64,000 nt of DNA from Paenibacillus pedocola (GCF_031599675.1 NZ_CP134223.1:372001-436000), one strand, 5' to 3'. Positions 50,332 to 60,363 are shown, counted from the stretch's first letter. The notes: generated by a model not told the origin, from the letters alone. Numbers and translations: made by a program.

Positions 50332-53300
50332 ATGAAGCGGTGTAAACTCTTGCTTCTAATTAGCATTGTGTTCATGCTTGCACCCCCTGCTGCCGCTCAC
50401 GCTGAAAGACAGGACATAAGATACCAGGCAGAATTAGATTATCCGCCTTATAAGTACATAGAGAATGGATATCTGACCGGCTTTGATATCGACTTGACGG
50501 GCATGATTTTTGAAAAGCATAATTATCTGATTCATTACAATACGGGTGATTGGGAGAATACCTACAAGCTGCTCAGGAACGGAAGGATCCACACAACCGG
50601 ACTTATGGCTGTGACGGAGCAAAGGAAAAAGGACATATTATTCTCTACTCCTGTATTTAAGAGCTATGTCTCCGTGTACTCACGGTCAGCGCTTAAAGAA
50701 AAGGTCACCCTAAGCACCCTGGGAAAATATAAGGTCGGCGTAGGCAAAGACCAATACCCGGAAACAGTCCTGCAGAGCAAAGCACATGTTTCGCAATACA
50801 TAGAATACGCAACCGTACCGGATGCGCTGAATGCTCTACAGAATGGCGAAATTGATCTCCTGTTTGAGAACCAGGGGGTAGTCGACTATTTAATTGTTGA
50901 ACGGGGATTGACGGGTAAAATTATCCGCAAAATGAGCAATTTATACCCTGTAGAAGTTGCTTATGGCGTGAGTAAATCAATGCCCGGGCTTGTCCCGTAT
51001 ATCAATGCGAGGCTTGAGCGGCTCCGGCGTTCCGGGGCTTTTGAAGAACTGTATCAGCAATATTTCTTTGCTCATTCCGACAGCTACACCGCAATGATAT
51101 ATGGCCGGATTATTTCCGGTATTGTTATTGGTGCGTCTGTACTTTTATTTGGGGTTATTTGCATCAGGATATATATCCGGCGGCTCCGGCGGAAGATTCA
51201 TTCGGAGCAGGAATTTTTTGAAGATGTCATCGAACATACCGGTATGATGGTGTGGGCAGTGCTAGGCGATAAGAGGATTGTGCGCTTTAATCAATATGCC
51301 GAAAAAATGACCGGGCTAAAAGAGAAGGAAGTGCTGGGTAAAAGGCTTGATGAGCTCCCTGATCTTAAAGGCGGAGTTGCTCTGCTTGGGGATTTGCTGA
51401 CCAGGGCGGTCAACCGGGATTACGTGAATAATGTGGAATTGAAGCTGCCTGATCATTCACCGGAAGCGCGTTTTTTCTCTATACGGACTACATTAATCAA
51501 GGGCATGGACGAGCAGGATGAGGATATCTATCTTCTCGTGGGGCTGGATATCGATGAATGCAAACAGAGCGGGCTTAAGCTGCAGCTCAGCTATGAGGAA
51601 CTGGAATCCACCTACGAGGAGCTGTCGGCAACAGAGGCTGAACTGCATGAACAGCTGCATAAGCTGAGTGTAAGCGAACGCCGCTTCCGCCTGACTTCGG
51701 AAGGCTCCGGGGCCTATATATGGGAGCTGGACTCCAATACCGGGAGCTATAAGCTGTCAGACCGCTGGTATGAGGTTATGGGCTATACAGAGGAAGAGAT
51801 TAACTCGTTCGATAATGGGGTTCTCAGTATTATTCACCCTAATGACCAGCAGGCTGCGAACAAAGCCAGGCAGGATCATCTTAACGGACTGACCCCGATC
51901 TACGAAACCGAATACCGCATGCGCACCAAGGACAATAATTATATCTGGTTTGAAGTCAGAGGCAAAGCTATGACTAACCCTGCAGACGGGGTGGTGCTGT
52001 TCCATGGCTCCCTGATCGATATAAGCAGACGTAAGCAGGCGGAGCTCAATCTGAATAACAGCTACCAGGAGCTGGAAGCGACCTATGAACAGCTCACGGC
52101 GACACAGCAGGAGCTTGTAGAGCAATACGACATGCTGCTTGAGAATCAAAAGAACATCCACCGCCTGGCCTATATGGATTCGCTCAGTAATCTGCCGAAC
52201 CGTATCTCCCTGCTGGAGACGATGGAGAAATACTTCCGGCGGCCGGGCAGCACAGCTGCGCTATTGTTCGTGGACACAGATAATTTTAAATATATTAACG
52301 ATACGCTGGGTCATAAATCAGGGGATATTCTGATCCGTAAGGCCAGTGAGAGATTAGAGTCGCTTGTCCAGAATGAGGCGATGCTCTCCAGGCTCGGAGG
52401 CGACGAATTCGTGATATTTATCGAAGATGCGGTCGACCGTGATAAAGTGCTTAGCTTAGCAGATAATATTCTGCGCGCCTTCCGTAAATCTTTTCTTATC
52501 GGAGAGAGTAATCTGTATGTATCCGTCAGCATCGGCATTTCGTTCTACCCGGAAGACGGAGAAACTACAGAGGAGATTCTTAAGAATGCCGACGTGGCGA
52601 TGTACCGGGCCAAAGAGGAAGGAAAGGGCACCTACGTCGTCTATGACAAATCGATGCATACCCCGTTCAACGAACGGATGAATATTGAGAAGCATCTGCG
52701 CAGTGCAATGAACAACAATGAATTTGAGCTGCACTATCAGCCTCAAGTGGATATTAAGACAGGTTTGATCTCCGGTTTTGAAGCTTTGATCCGCTGGAAT
52801 AGTCCGGTGCTCGGATTTGTGTCTCCGCTCTCTTTCATTAAAATTGCTGAAGATTCCAGGCTGATTATCTATATCGGAGAATGGGTGCTGAGAGAAGCCT
52901 GCAGTTTTATGAAAAGCATCCATGACCGCACCGGCCTGCTCCACAAAATATCCGTGAACATCTCGATTATCCAGCTGCTGCAGGATGATTTCGTGGAAAT
53001 GGTCTTGGAAAGCCTGGAGGAAAGCGGTCTTGAACCAAGCTGTCTGGAGCTTGAGATTACGGAATCCATCTTCATGGAATCCTTCGAAAATACGGTCAGC
53101 AAGCTGGAGTTCCTCAAGTCACGCGGAATCCGCATTGCCCTGGATGATTTCGGAACCGGTTATTCTTCCTTGAGTTATTTGCAGCACCTCCCGATTTCTA
53201 CGCTCAAAATGGATAAGATCTTTATCGATTCCCTGGCCGATGACTCGTACAGCCAAACATTCGTTCACACCATTATTGTGCTTGGCCATAGAATGGGGCT

Positions 53301-53448
53301 TGAGGTTGTAGCCGAAGGAGTAGAGGATGTCAGTCAGCTGGCATTCCTGAACGAATCTGACTGTGACAAGGTTCAAGGCTATCTGGTAAGTAAGCCTGTG
53401 CCTCAGCGGGGCGTGTGGGAACTGCTTGAACATCAGAATTTTTATTGA
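50332..53448 (+). CDS. solute-binding/PAS/GGDEF/EAL c-di-GMP enzyme
   Basis: A 1038-residue membrane sensor. A signal peptide (about 1-24) precedes an extracytoplasmic family 3 solute-binding domain (about 30-250, YPPYKYIENGYLTGFDIDL). One membrane helix (SGIVIGASVLLFGVICIRIYI) leads to two PAS-type regions (about 295-405 and 445-575) with coiled coil, then GGDEF (intact GGDEF at 689-693) and EAL (EAL at 817-819, DDFGTGYS, AEGVED). Both c-di-GMP catalytic cores look complete, so it may make and break c-di-GMP or use GGDEF as a regulatory domain. The binding domain probably senses an amino acid. AAAAGGAG precedes the ATG. Confidence 0.92.
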   Translation: MKRCKLLLLISIVFMLAPPAAAHAERQDIRYQAELDYPPYKYIENGYLTGFDIDLTGMIFEKHNYLIHYNTGDWENTYKLLRNGRIHTTGLMAVTEQRKKDILFSTPVFKSYVSVYSRSALKEKVTLSTLGKYKVGVGKDQYPETVLQSKAHVSQYIEYATVPDALNALQNGEIDLLFENQGVVDYLIVERGLTGKIIRKMSNLYPVEVAYGVSKSMPGLVPYINARLERLRRSGAFEELYQQYFFAHSDSYTAMIYGRIISGIVIGASVLLFGVICIRIYIRRLRRKIHSEQEFFEDVIEHTGMMVWAVLGDKRIVRFNQYAEKMTGLKEKEVLGKRLDELPDLKGGVALLGDLLTRAVNRDYVNNVELKLPDHSPEARFFSIRTTLIKGMDEQDEDIYLLVGLDIDECKQSGLKLQLSYEELESTYEELSATEAELHEQLHKLSVSERRFRLTSEGSGAYIWELDSNTGSYKLSDRWYEVMGYTEEEINSFDNGVLSIIHPNDQQAANKARQDHLNGLTPIYETEYRMRTKDNNYIWFEVRGKAMTNPADGVVLFHGSLIDISRRKQAELNLNNSYQELEATYEQLTATQQELVEQYDMLLENQKNIHRLAYMDSLSNLPNRISLLETMEKYFRRPGSTAALLFVDTDNFKYINDTLGHKSGDILIRKASERLESLVQNEAMLSRLGGDEFVIFIEDAVDRDKVLSLADNILRAFRKSFLIGESNLYVSVSIGISFYPEDGETTEEILKNADVAMYRAKEEGKGTYVVYDKSMHTPFNERMNIEKHLRSAMNNNEFELHYQPQVDIKTGLISGFEALIRWNSPVLGFVSPLSFIKIAEDSRLIIYIGEWVLREACSFMKSIHDRTGLLHKISVNISIIQLLQDDFVEMVLESLEESGLEPSCLELEITESIFMESFENTVSKLEFLKSRGIRIALDDFGTGYSSLSYLQHLPISTLKMDKIFIDSLADDSYSQTFVHTIIVLGHRMGLEVVAEGVEDVSQLAFLNESDCDKVQGYLVSKPVPQRGVWELLEHQNFY

Positions 53449-53455
53449 TTGTATT

Positions 53456-53495
53456 AAAAAACGGATCTGCGAATGTACGCAGATCCATTTTTTTT
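53456..53495. terminator. bidirectional terminator between two c-di-GMP genes
   Basis: GGATCTGCG and CGCAGATCC (9 bp, 6-base loop) are flanked by A6 and T8, so both convergent transcripts could end here. Confidence 0.9.
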
Positions 53496-53525
53496 CGTGA
53501 TCAGAAATCTAGGGGGGCGGCTTAC

Positions 53526-54620
53526 TTACAGCAAAACAATTTTATTTTTACCGGTTTTTTTTGCTTCGTAGAGGGCATCATCCGCCTGCTGGAAGGTGAA
53601 GCTTTTCGAGTCGGTGGCTGAAAACTCATGCATTCCGATGCTTACGGTTACGGAGCTGCCCTCCATTTCCGCGACCGGCATGCCTGCGATGCCGGTCAGG
53701 ATCCGCTCCATTATTTCATTGGCCTCATTCAGGGGCTTAGCGGTCAGGATAACTACGAATTCCTCTCCCCCGTACCTGGCGGCAAAATCATCAGTGCCGA
53801 TATGTTTCAGCACCATAGCAGCTACTTGCTTAAGAACTATATCTCCTACCCAGTGCCCGTACTGGTCATTCACTTTTTTGAAATTGTCGATATCCAGGAC
53901 CGCCAGCTGCATCGGAAAGGGATTGCTCTGCTGATGCTCGATGAGCCAGCCCAGATATTCATGAAAGGTCTTATGGTTATACAAGTCGGTCAAAGGGTCA
54001 ATTTTGGAGAGCCGGTCCATGATGATATTCTGGATCCGCAGGTCCTGCTCCGACTTCACAGAGTCTTCCAGCGAACGCATAAGGTCTTTGCCCCGGCAAA
54101 TAACTCCAAATCCGGCCAGCGCAGTAGCGGCGAAGATCAGAGCGATAATAACATGCTGGATCCGCAGCGTATATTCGTAGGACGGTGTACTAATAAACAG
54201 CATAACGGTGTAAATCAGACAAATGGCTGAGGATAATTTCATGTAACTGCTTTTCAGATAAATCATTGATACAAGCAGAGGCGCAAGCATGATAAGCGGC
54301 TTCACCGGATAATCTATACTAAGATTTGTAATGATTAGGATAGCATAGATATGACTTGCAAAAACAATTGAGAGTTCTGAATACTCAGGCTTCCATTTGC
54401 GGATCGATTCCAGGATGAGAATAAGGACAAGGATGATGGAATCGGGAATGAACACATGGGTAACGAAATATTGACGGTCCGTAAATTCAGGTCTAAGGCC
54501 CCACATAGATAGTGATATAAACAGCTGGCTTGCCAAATACACAAGCAGAACCAGCCAGAATGTATTCAGAAGTACCCGGTTCCAGTGATTTTGGCGAGGA
54601 GTTGGGGGTGGGATATGCAT
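53526..54620 (-). CDS. membrane diguanylate cyclase (GGDEF)
   Basis: A 364-residue protein with about six membrane segments in the first ~190 residues and a GGDEF domain from ~200 with active-site RYGGEEFVVIL (GGEEF, functional form) and DPLTDLYNHKTFHEYL. It makes c-di-GMP from two GTP. No RxxD autoinhibitory site was located with certainty. It is convergent with the GGDEF/EAL gene and shares its terminator. ATG follows GAGGAA. Confidence 0.9.
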   Translation of the reverse strand: MHIPPPTPRQNHWNRVLLNTFWLVLLVYLASQLFISLSMWGLRPEFTDRQYFVTHVFIPDSIILVLILILESIRKWKPEYSELSIVFASHIYAILIITNLSIDYPVKPLIMLAPLLVSMIYLKSSYMKLSSAICLIYTVMLFISTPSYEYTLRIQHVIIALIFAATALAGFGVICRGKDLMRSLEDSVKSEQDLRIQNIIMDRLSKIDPLTDLYNHKTFHEYLGWLIEHQQSNPFPMQLAVLDIDNFKKVNDQYGHWVGDIVLKQVAAMVLKHIGTDDFAARYGGEEFVVILTAKPLNEANEIMERILTGIAGMPVAEMEGSSVTVSIGMHEFSATDSKSFTFQQADDALYEAKKTGKNKIVLL

Positions 54621-54794
54621 GAACAGTTCCTCATTTCCAGTGGCAAGATATCTATATATTCGACAAATGTTTCTGTTATCCTTCCAAGGGCTGTAAGTGT
54701 TATAATGTTCGGGTTTGGGTGATATATTAGAATAATAAGGTGATGTTAGTTCATTATTTAGGATATAAACACGAATTATCTATTGTATATGTCC

Positions 54795-54823
54795 TTGACA
54801 CATTCGTCTGTTTTCTGTAAAAT
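54795..54823 (+). promoter_or_regulatory. sigma-A promoter of the purine-riboswitch transcript
   Basis: A perfect TTGACA and TAAAAT (one mismatch) with 17-bp spacing stand just upstream of the aptamer, placing the predicted start near 54830. Confidence 0.85.
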
Positions 54824-54850
54824 CGCAATTGGCTCATAAAATAATTGAAG

Positions 54851-54921
54851 CTGTTCGTATATCCCCGAAGATAGGGTTTGGGGGTTTCTACAGGGAACCG
54901 TAAATTCCTGGCTACGAATAG
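54851..54921 (+). ncRNA. divergent purine-riboswitch-like aptamer
   Basis: P1 is CTGTTCGTA/TACGAATAG. P2 is CCCCGAA/TTTGGGG with loop GATAGGG (usual form GATATGG). The conserved GTTTCTAC junction is followed by P3, CAGG(G)AA/TTCCTG, with loop CCGTAAA. The base at the discriminator position before TAC is C, as in guanine-type aptamers. It departs from the consensus in a shorter J1/2 (TATATCC for TATAATCC), a one-base-shorter J2/3 and A-to-G before the discriminator. It sits upstream of an FAD-dependent oxidoreductase gene. Confidence 0.75.
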
Positions 54922-54960
54922 GGTGCATTTTGCATACCTATGAAGGGGCCGGGATTTTTT
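54905..54960 (+). terminator. riboswitch expression-platform terminator
   Basis: TCCTGGC (in the 3' half of P3) can pair with GCCGGGA, with an inner ATAGG/CCTAT and TGCA/TGCA hairpin, and TTTTTT follows. This stem competes with P3 and P1 of the aptamer. Confidence 0.65.
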
Positions 54961-55064
54961 GTGTTGCGTTTACAGAAATCTATAGATATCGCGGAAACGA
55001 GACACCTTGCCCGCTTAATATAGGCAGGGGACAGCCGTTTCTTCCTGGGAGGAACTGAGAACAG

Positions 55065-56507
55065 ATGAGTAAATATGATGTGATTGTCGTGGGTGCCGGT
55101 CCGGCTGGAATATTCGCTTGTTATGAATTGACGCGTAAAGCGCCCGAGTTGAAGGTACTGCTTGTGGACAAGGGGCATGATATATACCGCCGCAGCTGCC
55201 CGATCCTGGAGGAGAAAATCAAGCTGTGTCCGCCCGCCTCGGGACGTAAAGAATTCGCAGGCTGTCTGCCTGCCTGTTCGATCACAGCCGGTTTCGGGGG
55301 AGCGGGAGCTTACAGTGACGGCAAATTTAACATTACAACAGAGTTCGGCGGCTGGATGACCGATTATCTGGCGCCATCGAAGGTGCTGGAGCTGATCGAA
55401 TACGTGGATGCCATCAATCTTGAGCATGGAGCGACACCGGTAATTACCGACCCGACCACGGACAGCATCCGTAATATTGAGCAGCGCGGATACGCCGCCG
55501 GACTCAAGCTCTTGCGGGCGCAGGTGCGGCATCTCGGCACGGAGCAGAACCTGGAGATTCTTAAATCGATCTATGAATATTTGAAAACACGCATTGATAT
55601 GTTATTCAAGACCGAGGTTCAGGATATTGTTACTGTTAAGGAGGACGGCTCCCACCGGATTACGGGAATTATACTCAAAAACGGTGATAGCTACGAGGCG
55701 GATCACGTGATGATTGCCCCCGGCCGTGACGGCTCTGCCTGGATGACCGAGGTGCTGAAGAAGCGCCGGCTGAAAATGTACAATAATCAGGTCGATGTAG
55801 GCGTAAGGGTTGAGACGTCTGATGTGGTAATGCGTGAGATTAATGAACACCTGTATGAAGGCAAATTTATTTTCAATACGTCGGTAGGTACCCGTGTCCG
55901 CACGTTCTGCAGCAACCCTTCCGGTCATGTTGTTGTAGAAAATCACAGCGGGGTGATGGCGGCGAACGGCCACTCGTATAAAGATCCGAAGCTTGGCTCA
56001 AAAAATACGAACTTTGCCCTGCTGGTGTCACATACCTTTACAGAGCCTTTTGATAAGCCGAATGAATACGCCCGGGAAATTTGCAAACGGGCCAATGATT
56101 TGTCCAGCGGCGGCGTAATTGTACAGAAATATGGCGACATCCTGCGCGGACGCCGTTCTACAGAGACGCGGATCAAGGAAGGGTTCCTCGAGCCTACGCT
56201 GAAAGAGGCGGTACCAGGCGATCTGGGCCTGGTCCTGCCGTACATCACCATGAAGAGCCTGATTGAAATGGTAGAGGCACTGGAAAAGGTAACGCCGGGC
56301 ATCGCGTCGGAACACACGCTGTTCTACGGCGTGGAAGCGAAGTTCTATTCCGCCCGGCCGAAGCTGACAGACAGGCTGGAGACGGAAATCTCCGGGCTCT
56401 ACTGCGGCGGGGACGGAGCAGGTGTAACCCGGGGACTGGCTCAGGCGGGTGCAGCCGGAGTCTGGATCGCGCGGGGGATCCTGGAGCGGGCAGCCGTTAC
56501 TGCCTAA
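55065..56507 (+). CDS. NAD(P)/FAD-dependent oxidoreductase, COG2509-like
   Basis: This 480-residue flavoprotein has an N-terminal FAD fold VIVVGAGPAGIFACYEL, a DKGHDIYRRSCPILEEKIKLCPPASG segment, and GLYCGGDGAGVTRGLAQAGAAGVWIARGIL at the C-terminus. It belongs to the uncharacterised FAD-dependent dehydrogenase family (COG2509) without assigned substrate. It has its own promoter and a leader containing a purine-riboswitch-like aptamer, which suggests a link to purine or another nucleobase-like metabolite. GGGAGGAA precedes the ATG. Confidence 0.85.
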   Translation: MSKYDVIVVGAGPAGIFACYELTRKAPELKVLLVDKGHDIYRRSCPILEEKIKLCPPASGRKEFAGCLPACSITAGFGGAGAYSDGKFNITTEFGGWMTDYLAPSKVLELIEYVDAINLEHGATPVITDPTTDSIRNIEQRGYAAGLKLLRAQVRHLGTEQNLEILKSIYEYLKTRIDMLFKTEVQDIVTVKEDGSHRITGIILKNGDSYEADHVMIAPGRDGSAWMTEVLKKRRLKMYNNQVDVGVRVETSDVVMREINEHLYEGKFIFNTSVGTRVRTFCSNPSGHVVVENHSGVMAANGHSYKDPKLGSKNTNFALLVSHTFTEPFDKPNEYAREICKRANDLSSGGVIVQKYGDILRGRRSTETRIKEGFLEPTLKEAVPGDLGLVLPYITMKSLIEMVEALEKVTPGIASEHTLFYGVEAKFYSARPKLTDRLETEISGLYCGGDGAGVTRGLAQAGAAGVWIARGILERAAVTA

Positions 56508-56526
56508 AATATAGATACAATAAAGC

Positions 56527-56575
56527 GGGCTGTCTCTTAGTGCAAAGTGTTTGCACTAGGAGATGGCTCTTTTTC
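56527..56575 (+). terminator. terminator of the oxidoreductase gene
   Basis: GTCTCTTAGTGCAAA and TTTGCACTAGGAGAT form a long stem, followed by TTTTT. Confidence 0.85.
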
Positions 56576-56725
56576 GTGAAGGGATCTAATCATTGCTGAT
56601 TAAAGTGACAGCGGTTTATTGTATGGGACTTAAGGCATAAGACTTTATCAATGAAAGTATTTCCTTTATTTAACTCTGTTGATATAATGTTAGAATACAT
56701 AACATGATTGGAGTGGAAGTCGGAA

Positions 56726-58243
56726 ATGTCAGTTCGCCGGAGTAAGAATGTCCTAGTCACACTGTTGCTGCTGCTGGTTGGTCTGTATGGGTTATGGATT
56801 GATATGCTTTGGGTCCATAAGCTGGTGTTCCTGGTGTTGATGGCGGCACTCGGCGGGTTCGCATGGAATGCTTACCGTAGGGGACTACAGAGGGAGGAGT
56901 TTCTGAAGCAAACCCGGGACCAAGTCGAAAGTCTCAGCAATGAAATTGTCGTTACCTCGGACAGGCTGCACGGGGCGCTTGAGGAAATCAGCCGCCATAC
57001 GGAAGGGCTGCAGCAGACAGCCGATTATTCACATGCCTATGAAGTAGACCTGCAGACCCGCAGCACTGAGGCTAAGGCTAATATCGAAGGCGCCTTTGCG
57101 ACAATGGGCGGAGTGGCGGATGTAACCGCACATATTAAGGAACTGACCGAACGGCTGGGGGCAAATATGCTGGATGCCCGTCAAGAGATGACGGGCATGC
57201 TCGGCTCCCTCCGGAACACGGATGCGGTGATGGCGGAATTACAGGAGCAGAGCGCGGATATGCTGAACAAGTTCACCGCACTGAGCGGTCATCTTGCCCT
57301 GGTAGAGGAGATTAATTCCCTGATTGTCGGGATTGTGAATGAGACCTCGCTGCTGGCGTTGAATGCCTCGATTGAAGCGGCACGGGCCGGGGAGCAGGGA
57401 CGGGGATTTGCCGTGGTTGCCGGCCGCATCAGGCAGCTGGCTGATCAGAGCCGAAGCTCGGTGGAACGGTCTTCAGCTGTGCTGTCGGATATCAATAACG
57501 GGGTCCGGCAGGTGCTGGAGTCAGTAACTAAAGAGCAGAATGCTGTCTCCCATGGGGTGAATGAAGTAGCGGCTGTGAAGCTGCGGCTGTCCGATATGTC
57601 GGCAAGAATCGAAGAGGTAGGGACCGCCGTTGCCGATACCGTTACCGCCGCCTCGCGGCAGAGCGGGCTGATCGGAATAGTGACAGGGGAGCTGAGCGGT
57701 GCGGTGGCCATTGTGAATGAGACCATTGCCGGTGTAGACCTGACGCTGGAGCAGGTAACACGGCAGCGTTCGCAAATTGGACAGCTGAATGAGATCAGCG
57801 CCAGTCTGCTTGGCGAGTCGCAGGCTTTGCAGCAGTCGGTGAACCAGATAGCCGGACGGGAGGCTGTTGAAATGAGCCAGTACGCTGCCCGGCTGCAGGA
57901 AATGCAGAGCCTGCTGCAGGAAATTTCAGCGAAGCAGGAGCTGTGTGCACCGGATGCTGTCAGCCATGGCAATGTACTCACTGCCTGCATGAAAAGGGTG
58001 CCAGATGTCCAGGCGATCTGGTCCAACCGCACGGACGGCACTTTTATCTACTCCGAGCCGGCGGCCGGACTGATGAACGCCAAACGCCGCGACTGGTGGA
58101 ACGGGGCGATGAGCGAAGGTGAATATGTCTCCCGGCCGTATGTATCGGCGATTACCAAACGCTCCTGTATCACTTTGTCCCGGGCCATTAAGAACGGGCA
58201 GGGGGAGACAGTGGGTGTAGTGGGAATTGACCTGGCAGTATAA
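56726..58243 (+). CDS. methyl-accepting chemotaxis protein with C-terminal Cache-like domain
   Basis: This 505-residue receptor has two N-terminal membrane helices with almost no loop between (residues ~8-45) and no extracellular sensor. The cytoplasmic MCP domain carries the conserved hairpin tip [38 protein letters not shown]. After it comes a ~100-residue C-terminal Cache/PAS-like domain ([31 protein letters not shown]), so the sensor is on the cytoplasmic side and after the signalling domain. It should pass signals to CheA/CheW. The 3' end overlaps the nucleotidyltransferase gene on the other strand by 56 bp. ATG at 56726 follows GGAG at ~12 bp. Confidence 0.85.
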   Translation: MSVRRSKNVLVTLLLLLVGLYGLWIDMLWVHKLVFLVLMAALGGFAWNAYRRGLQREEFLKQTRDQVESLSNEIVVTSDRLHGALEEISRHTEGLQQTADYSHAYEVDLQTRSTEAKANIEGAFATMGGVADVTAHIKELTERLGANMLDARQEMTGMLGSLRNTDAVMAELQEQSADMLNKFTALSGHLALVEEINSLIVGIVNETSLLALNASIEAARAGEQGRGFAVVAGRIRQLADQSRSSVERSSAVLSDINNGVRQVLESVTKEQNAVSHGVNEVAAVKLRLSDMSARIEEVGTAVADTVTAASRQSGLIGIVTGELSGAVAIVNETIAGVDLTLEQVTRQRSQIGQLNEISASLLGESQALQQSVNQIAGREAVEMSQYAARLQEMQSLLQEISAKQELCAPDAVSHGNVLTACMKRVPDVQAIWSNRTDGTFIYSEPAAGLMNAKRRDWWNGAMSEGEYVSRPYVSAITKRSCITLSRAIKNGQGETVGVVGIDLAV

Positions 58244-58799
58244 CCTGCAGCTGATTCCAGACTCCCTGCCAGTTCTTTTTGGCTATCCGTTCTTCGTAGA
58301 CAGGATGAAGCCGGGGGTTGGCGTTGAACAGTGGGGAGGGTCTCACGATCAGGTCAAGTACATCTCTGACCCCGTGTGGCGCAGATAAGATAACCTCGCC
58401 CTGTCCGGTAAGTGCAAGACCCAGGGCAGTCGCCGTTTCAGGAAATTTTGACATGCCGTCTGTGGCCGATGTATAGGGCTCCAGATCGTTAACAACATGC
58501 ATTCTCGCCTGGTTTTTGACCGACCAGGGGACCGATGGATCGGCCTCCCGCAGCCGGGCTTCCCAGGCTTTCTCTATTTCCTCCCGAATATCGGCAGGGT
58601 CGTAATATATTACATCCACATCCCCCAAAGGTGTTCTGCTGGTAAAGTCATGCTGGACATCCCACACTTTAGAGCGCACAAATCCGGCGCAGACCCAGCA
58701 ATCCGGCAACCCCAGATCCCTGGCAGCTGCCAGAATATCCATCATCCAGCGGTCTTCGGCAACTAGACGCAGCAGCTCTTCTTCATCATGTATCCGCAA
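58188..58799 (-). CDS. nucleotidyltransferase-family protein (DUF925-like)
   Basis: This 203-residue protein contains [14 protein letters not shown] and GDVDVIYYD, a degenerate nucleotidyltransferase active site. It matches small uncharacterised proteins of the NTP_transf_6/DUF925 family. TTG is the start, since CGGAGG lies 9 bp upstream; the frame upstream of it is out of ribosome-site range. The biological target is unknown. It overlaps the C-terminal end of the chemoreceptor on the other strand. Confidence 0.75.
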   Translation of the reverse strand: MRIHDEEELLRLVAEDRWMMDILAAARDLGLPDCWVCAGFVRSKVWDVQHDFTSRTPLGDVDVIYYDPADIREEIEKAWEARLREADPSVPWSVKNQARMHVVNDLEPYTSATDGMSKFPETATALGLALTGQGEVILSAPHGVRDVLDLIVRPSPLFNANPRLHPVYEERIAKKNWQGVWNQLQVILPGQFPLHPLSPPARS

Positions 58800-58900
58800 C
58801 CGGATGCACCTCCGTAACATTAAAAGGGCTCTCTGAAAGCTCCAAGTTCATTTTAAGGGAACAATGGGCAGATTGCTAATGAGCTCAAAGTCATGAAGCC

Positions 58901-58948
58901 TAAAAAAGAGGGATACGAGGACGATGCTGCTGTCTTCGTATCCCTCTT
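58901..58948 (-). terminator. terminator of odhB
   Basis: AAGAGGGATACGA(G)GAC and GTCTTCGTATCCCTCTT form a long stem with a run of A on the + strand, giving T on the odhB transcript. Confidence 0.8.
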
Positions 58949-58994
58949 AATATATCATTGGACTGGTGATGGGTAGCGGACTCCTGAAGCGGGG

Positions 58995-60308
58995 TTACCC
59001 CTCCAGCAGCAGCGCTTCCGGATCTTCCAGCAATTCCTTAACCTTGACGAGGAAGCTTACCGCCTCTGAACCGTCCACGATCCGGTGATCGTAGGATAGG
59101 GCGATATACATCATCGGCCGGTTGACGGTTCTTTCCTCATCCAGCGCGATCGGACGCAGCTGGATCTTGTGCATGCCGAGAATGCCGACCTGCGGGGTAT
59201 TCAGGATCGGTGTAGAGAGCAGGGAGCCGAATACGCCGCCGTTTGTAATCGTAAAGGTACCGCCCTGCAATTCCGGAAGACTGAGCGTGTTAGCGCGGGC
59301 CTTGGCGGCCAGTTCGCCGATCTGCCGCTCGATTTCCGGGAAGCTGAGCCGGTCCGCATCACGGACAACCGGCACAACCAGTCCTTCCTTGGCGGATACA
59401 GCGATGCCGATATCATAGAATTTCTTAATCAGCAGCTCCTCGCCGTCAATCTCTGCATTCAGCAGCGGATAGGCTTTGAGCGCACCGATGACAGCCTTGG
59501 TGAAGAAGGACATGAAGCCGAGTCCGACATCATGCTTCTCTTTGAAGGCATCCTTGCGCCGTTTGCGGATGTCGAGGATGGCGGTCATGTCCACCTCGTT
59601 GAAGGTGGTCAGCATGGCCGCGGTCTGCTGCGCTTCAACCAGGCGGCTGGCAATCGTCAGCCGTCTGCGCGACATGCGCTTGCGCTCCACGGCCTTGCCG
59701 TCCTGCTGCGGCGCTGCATTAGCCGCAGCGGGCTTCGCTGCCGCAGGTGCAGCCTGCGGCGCCGGAGCGGACGGCGCAGCGGCCCCCTGGCCGGCTGCGC
59801 CATGGCCGTTCACATCGGCCTGGCCAATCCGGCCGATGGGGTCGCGGGCACTGACCTCGCCGAGGTCGATGCCCCGCTCCCGGGCCAGCTTGCGCGCCCC
59901 CGGCGAAGCCAGGGCCGCAGTGCCGGCAGCCGCGCCTTCGGGAGCGGCTGGTGCCTGGGCAGCGGCGGCCGGAGCCTCCGCTGCCGCTGGCGCAGCAGCG
60001 GGACTTGCGCTGCTGGCTGCAGGCGCCGCCTCGGGCTGGCTGCCCCCGGCGGCCTGCGGTGCAGCGGCTTCGCCGGCGCTGCCGATCACGCCGATCGCCT
60101 CGCCTACGGCGACGTTCTCGCCAGCCTGGCGGAGGATGGCGGAGATGACGCCATCCTCCTCGGCACTGATCTCAAGATTGACCTTGTCAGTTTCAAGCTC
60201 GGCCAGCACATCGCCCTGACCGACGGTGTCGCCTTCCTTTACCAGCCATTTGTAGATCGTTCCTTCGGAAATCGATTCGCCCAGATCGGGTACTTTAATT
60301 TCGGACAC
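58995..60308 (-). CDS. odhB: 2-oxoglutarate dehydrogenase E2 (dihydrolipoamide succinyltransferase)
   Basis: This 437-residue E2 carries one lipoyl domain ([11 protein letters not shown], lipoyl-lysine), long Ala/Pro-rich linkers, an E3-binding domain ([21 protein letters not shown]) and a catalytic core with [13 protein letters not shown]. The enzyme transfers the succinyl group to CoA. GTG at 60308 is taken as start for the GGGAGG site ~9 bp upstream. It is cotranscribed downstream of odhA; lpdA (E3) is not in the window. Confidence 0.93.
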   Translation of the reverse strand: MSEIKVPDLGESISEGTIYKWLVKEGDTVGQGDVLAELETDKVNLEISAEEDGVISAILRQAGENVAVGEAIGVIGSAGEAAAPQAAGGSQPEAAPAASSASPAAAPAAAEAPAAAAQAPAAPEGAAAGTAALASPGARKLARERGIDLGEVSARDPIGRIGQADVNGHGAAGQGAAAPSAPAPQAAPAAAKPAAANAAPQQDGKAVERKRMSRRRLTIASRLVEAQQTAAMLTTFNEVDMTAILDIRKRRKDAFKEKHDVGLGFMSFFTKAVIGALKAYPLLNAEIDGEELLIKKFYDIGIAVSAKEGLVVPVVRDADRLSFPEIERQIGELAAKARANTLSLPELQGGTFTITNGGVFGSLLSTPILNTPQVGILGMHKIQLRPIALDEERTVNRPMMYIALSYDHRIVDGSEAVSFLVKVKELLEDPEALLLEG

Positions 60309-60363
60309 AGGCCGATACCTCCCCAAACTTAATAGTTTTCATTATCGTGACACCGTCCCCGGA

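Noticed and set aside
59169..60332. 387-codon plus-strand frame opposite odhB
   Set aside because: Arises from the Ala/Pro-rich, GC-rich linker coding of odhB; no protein-like composition.
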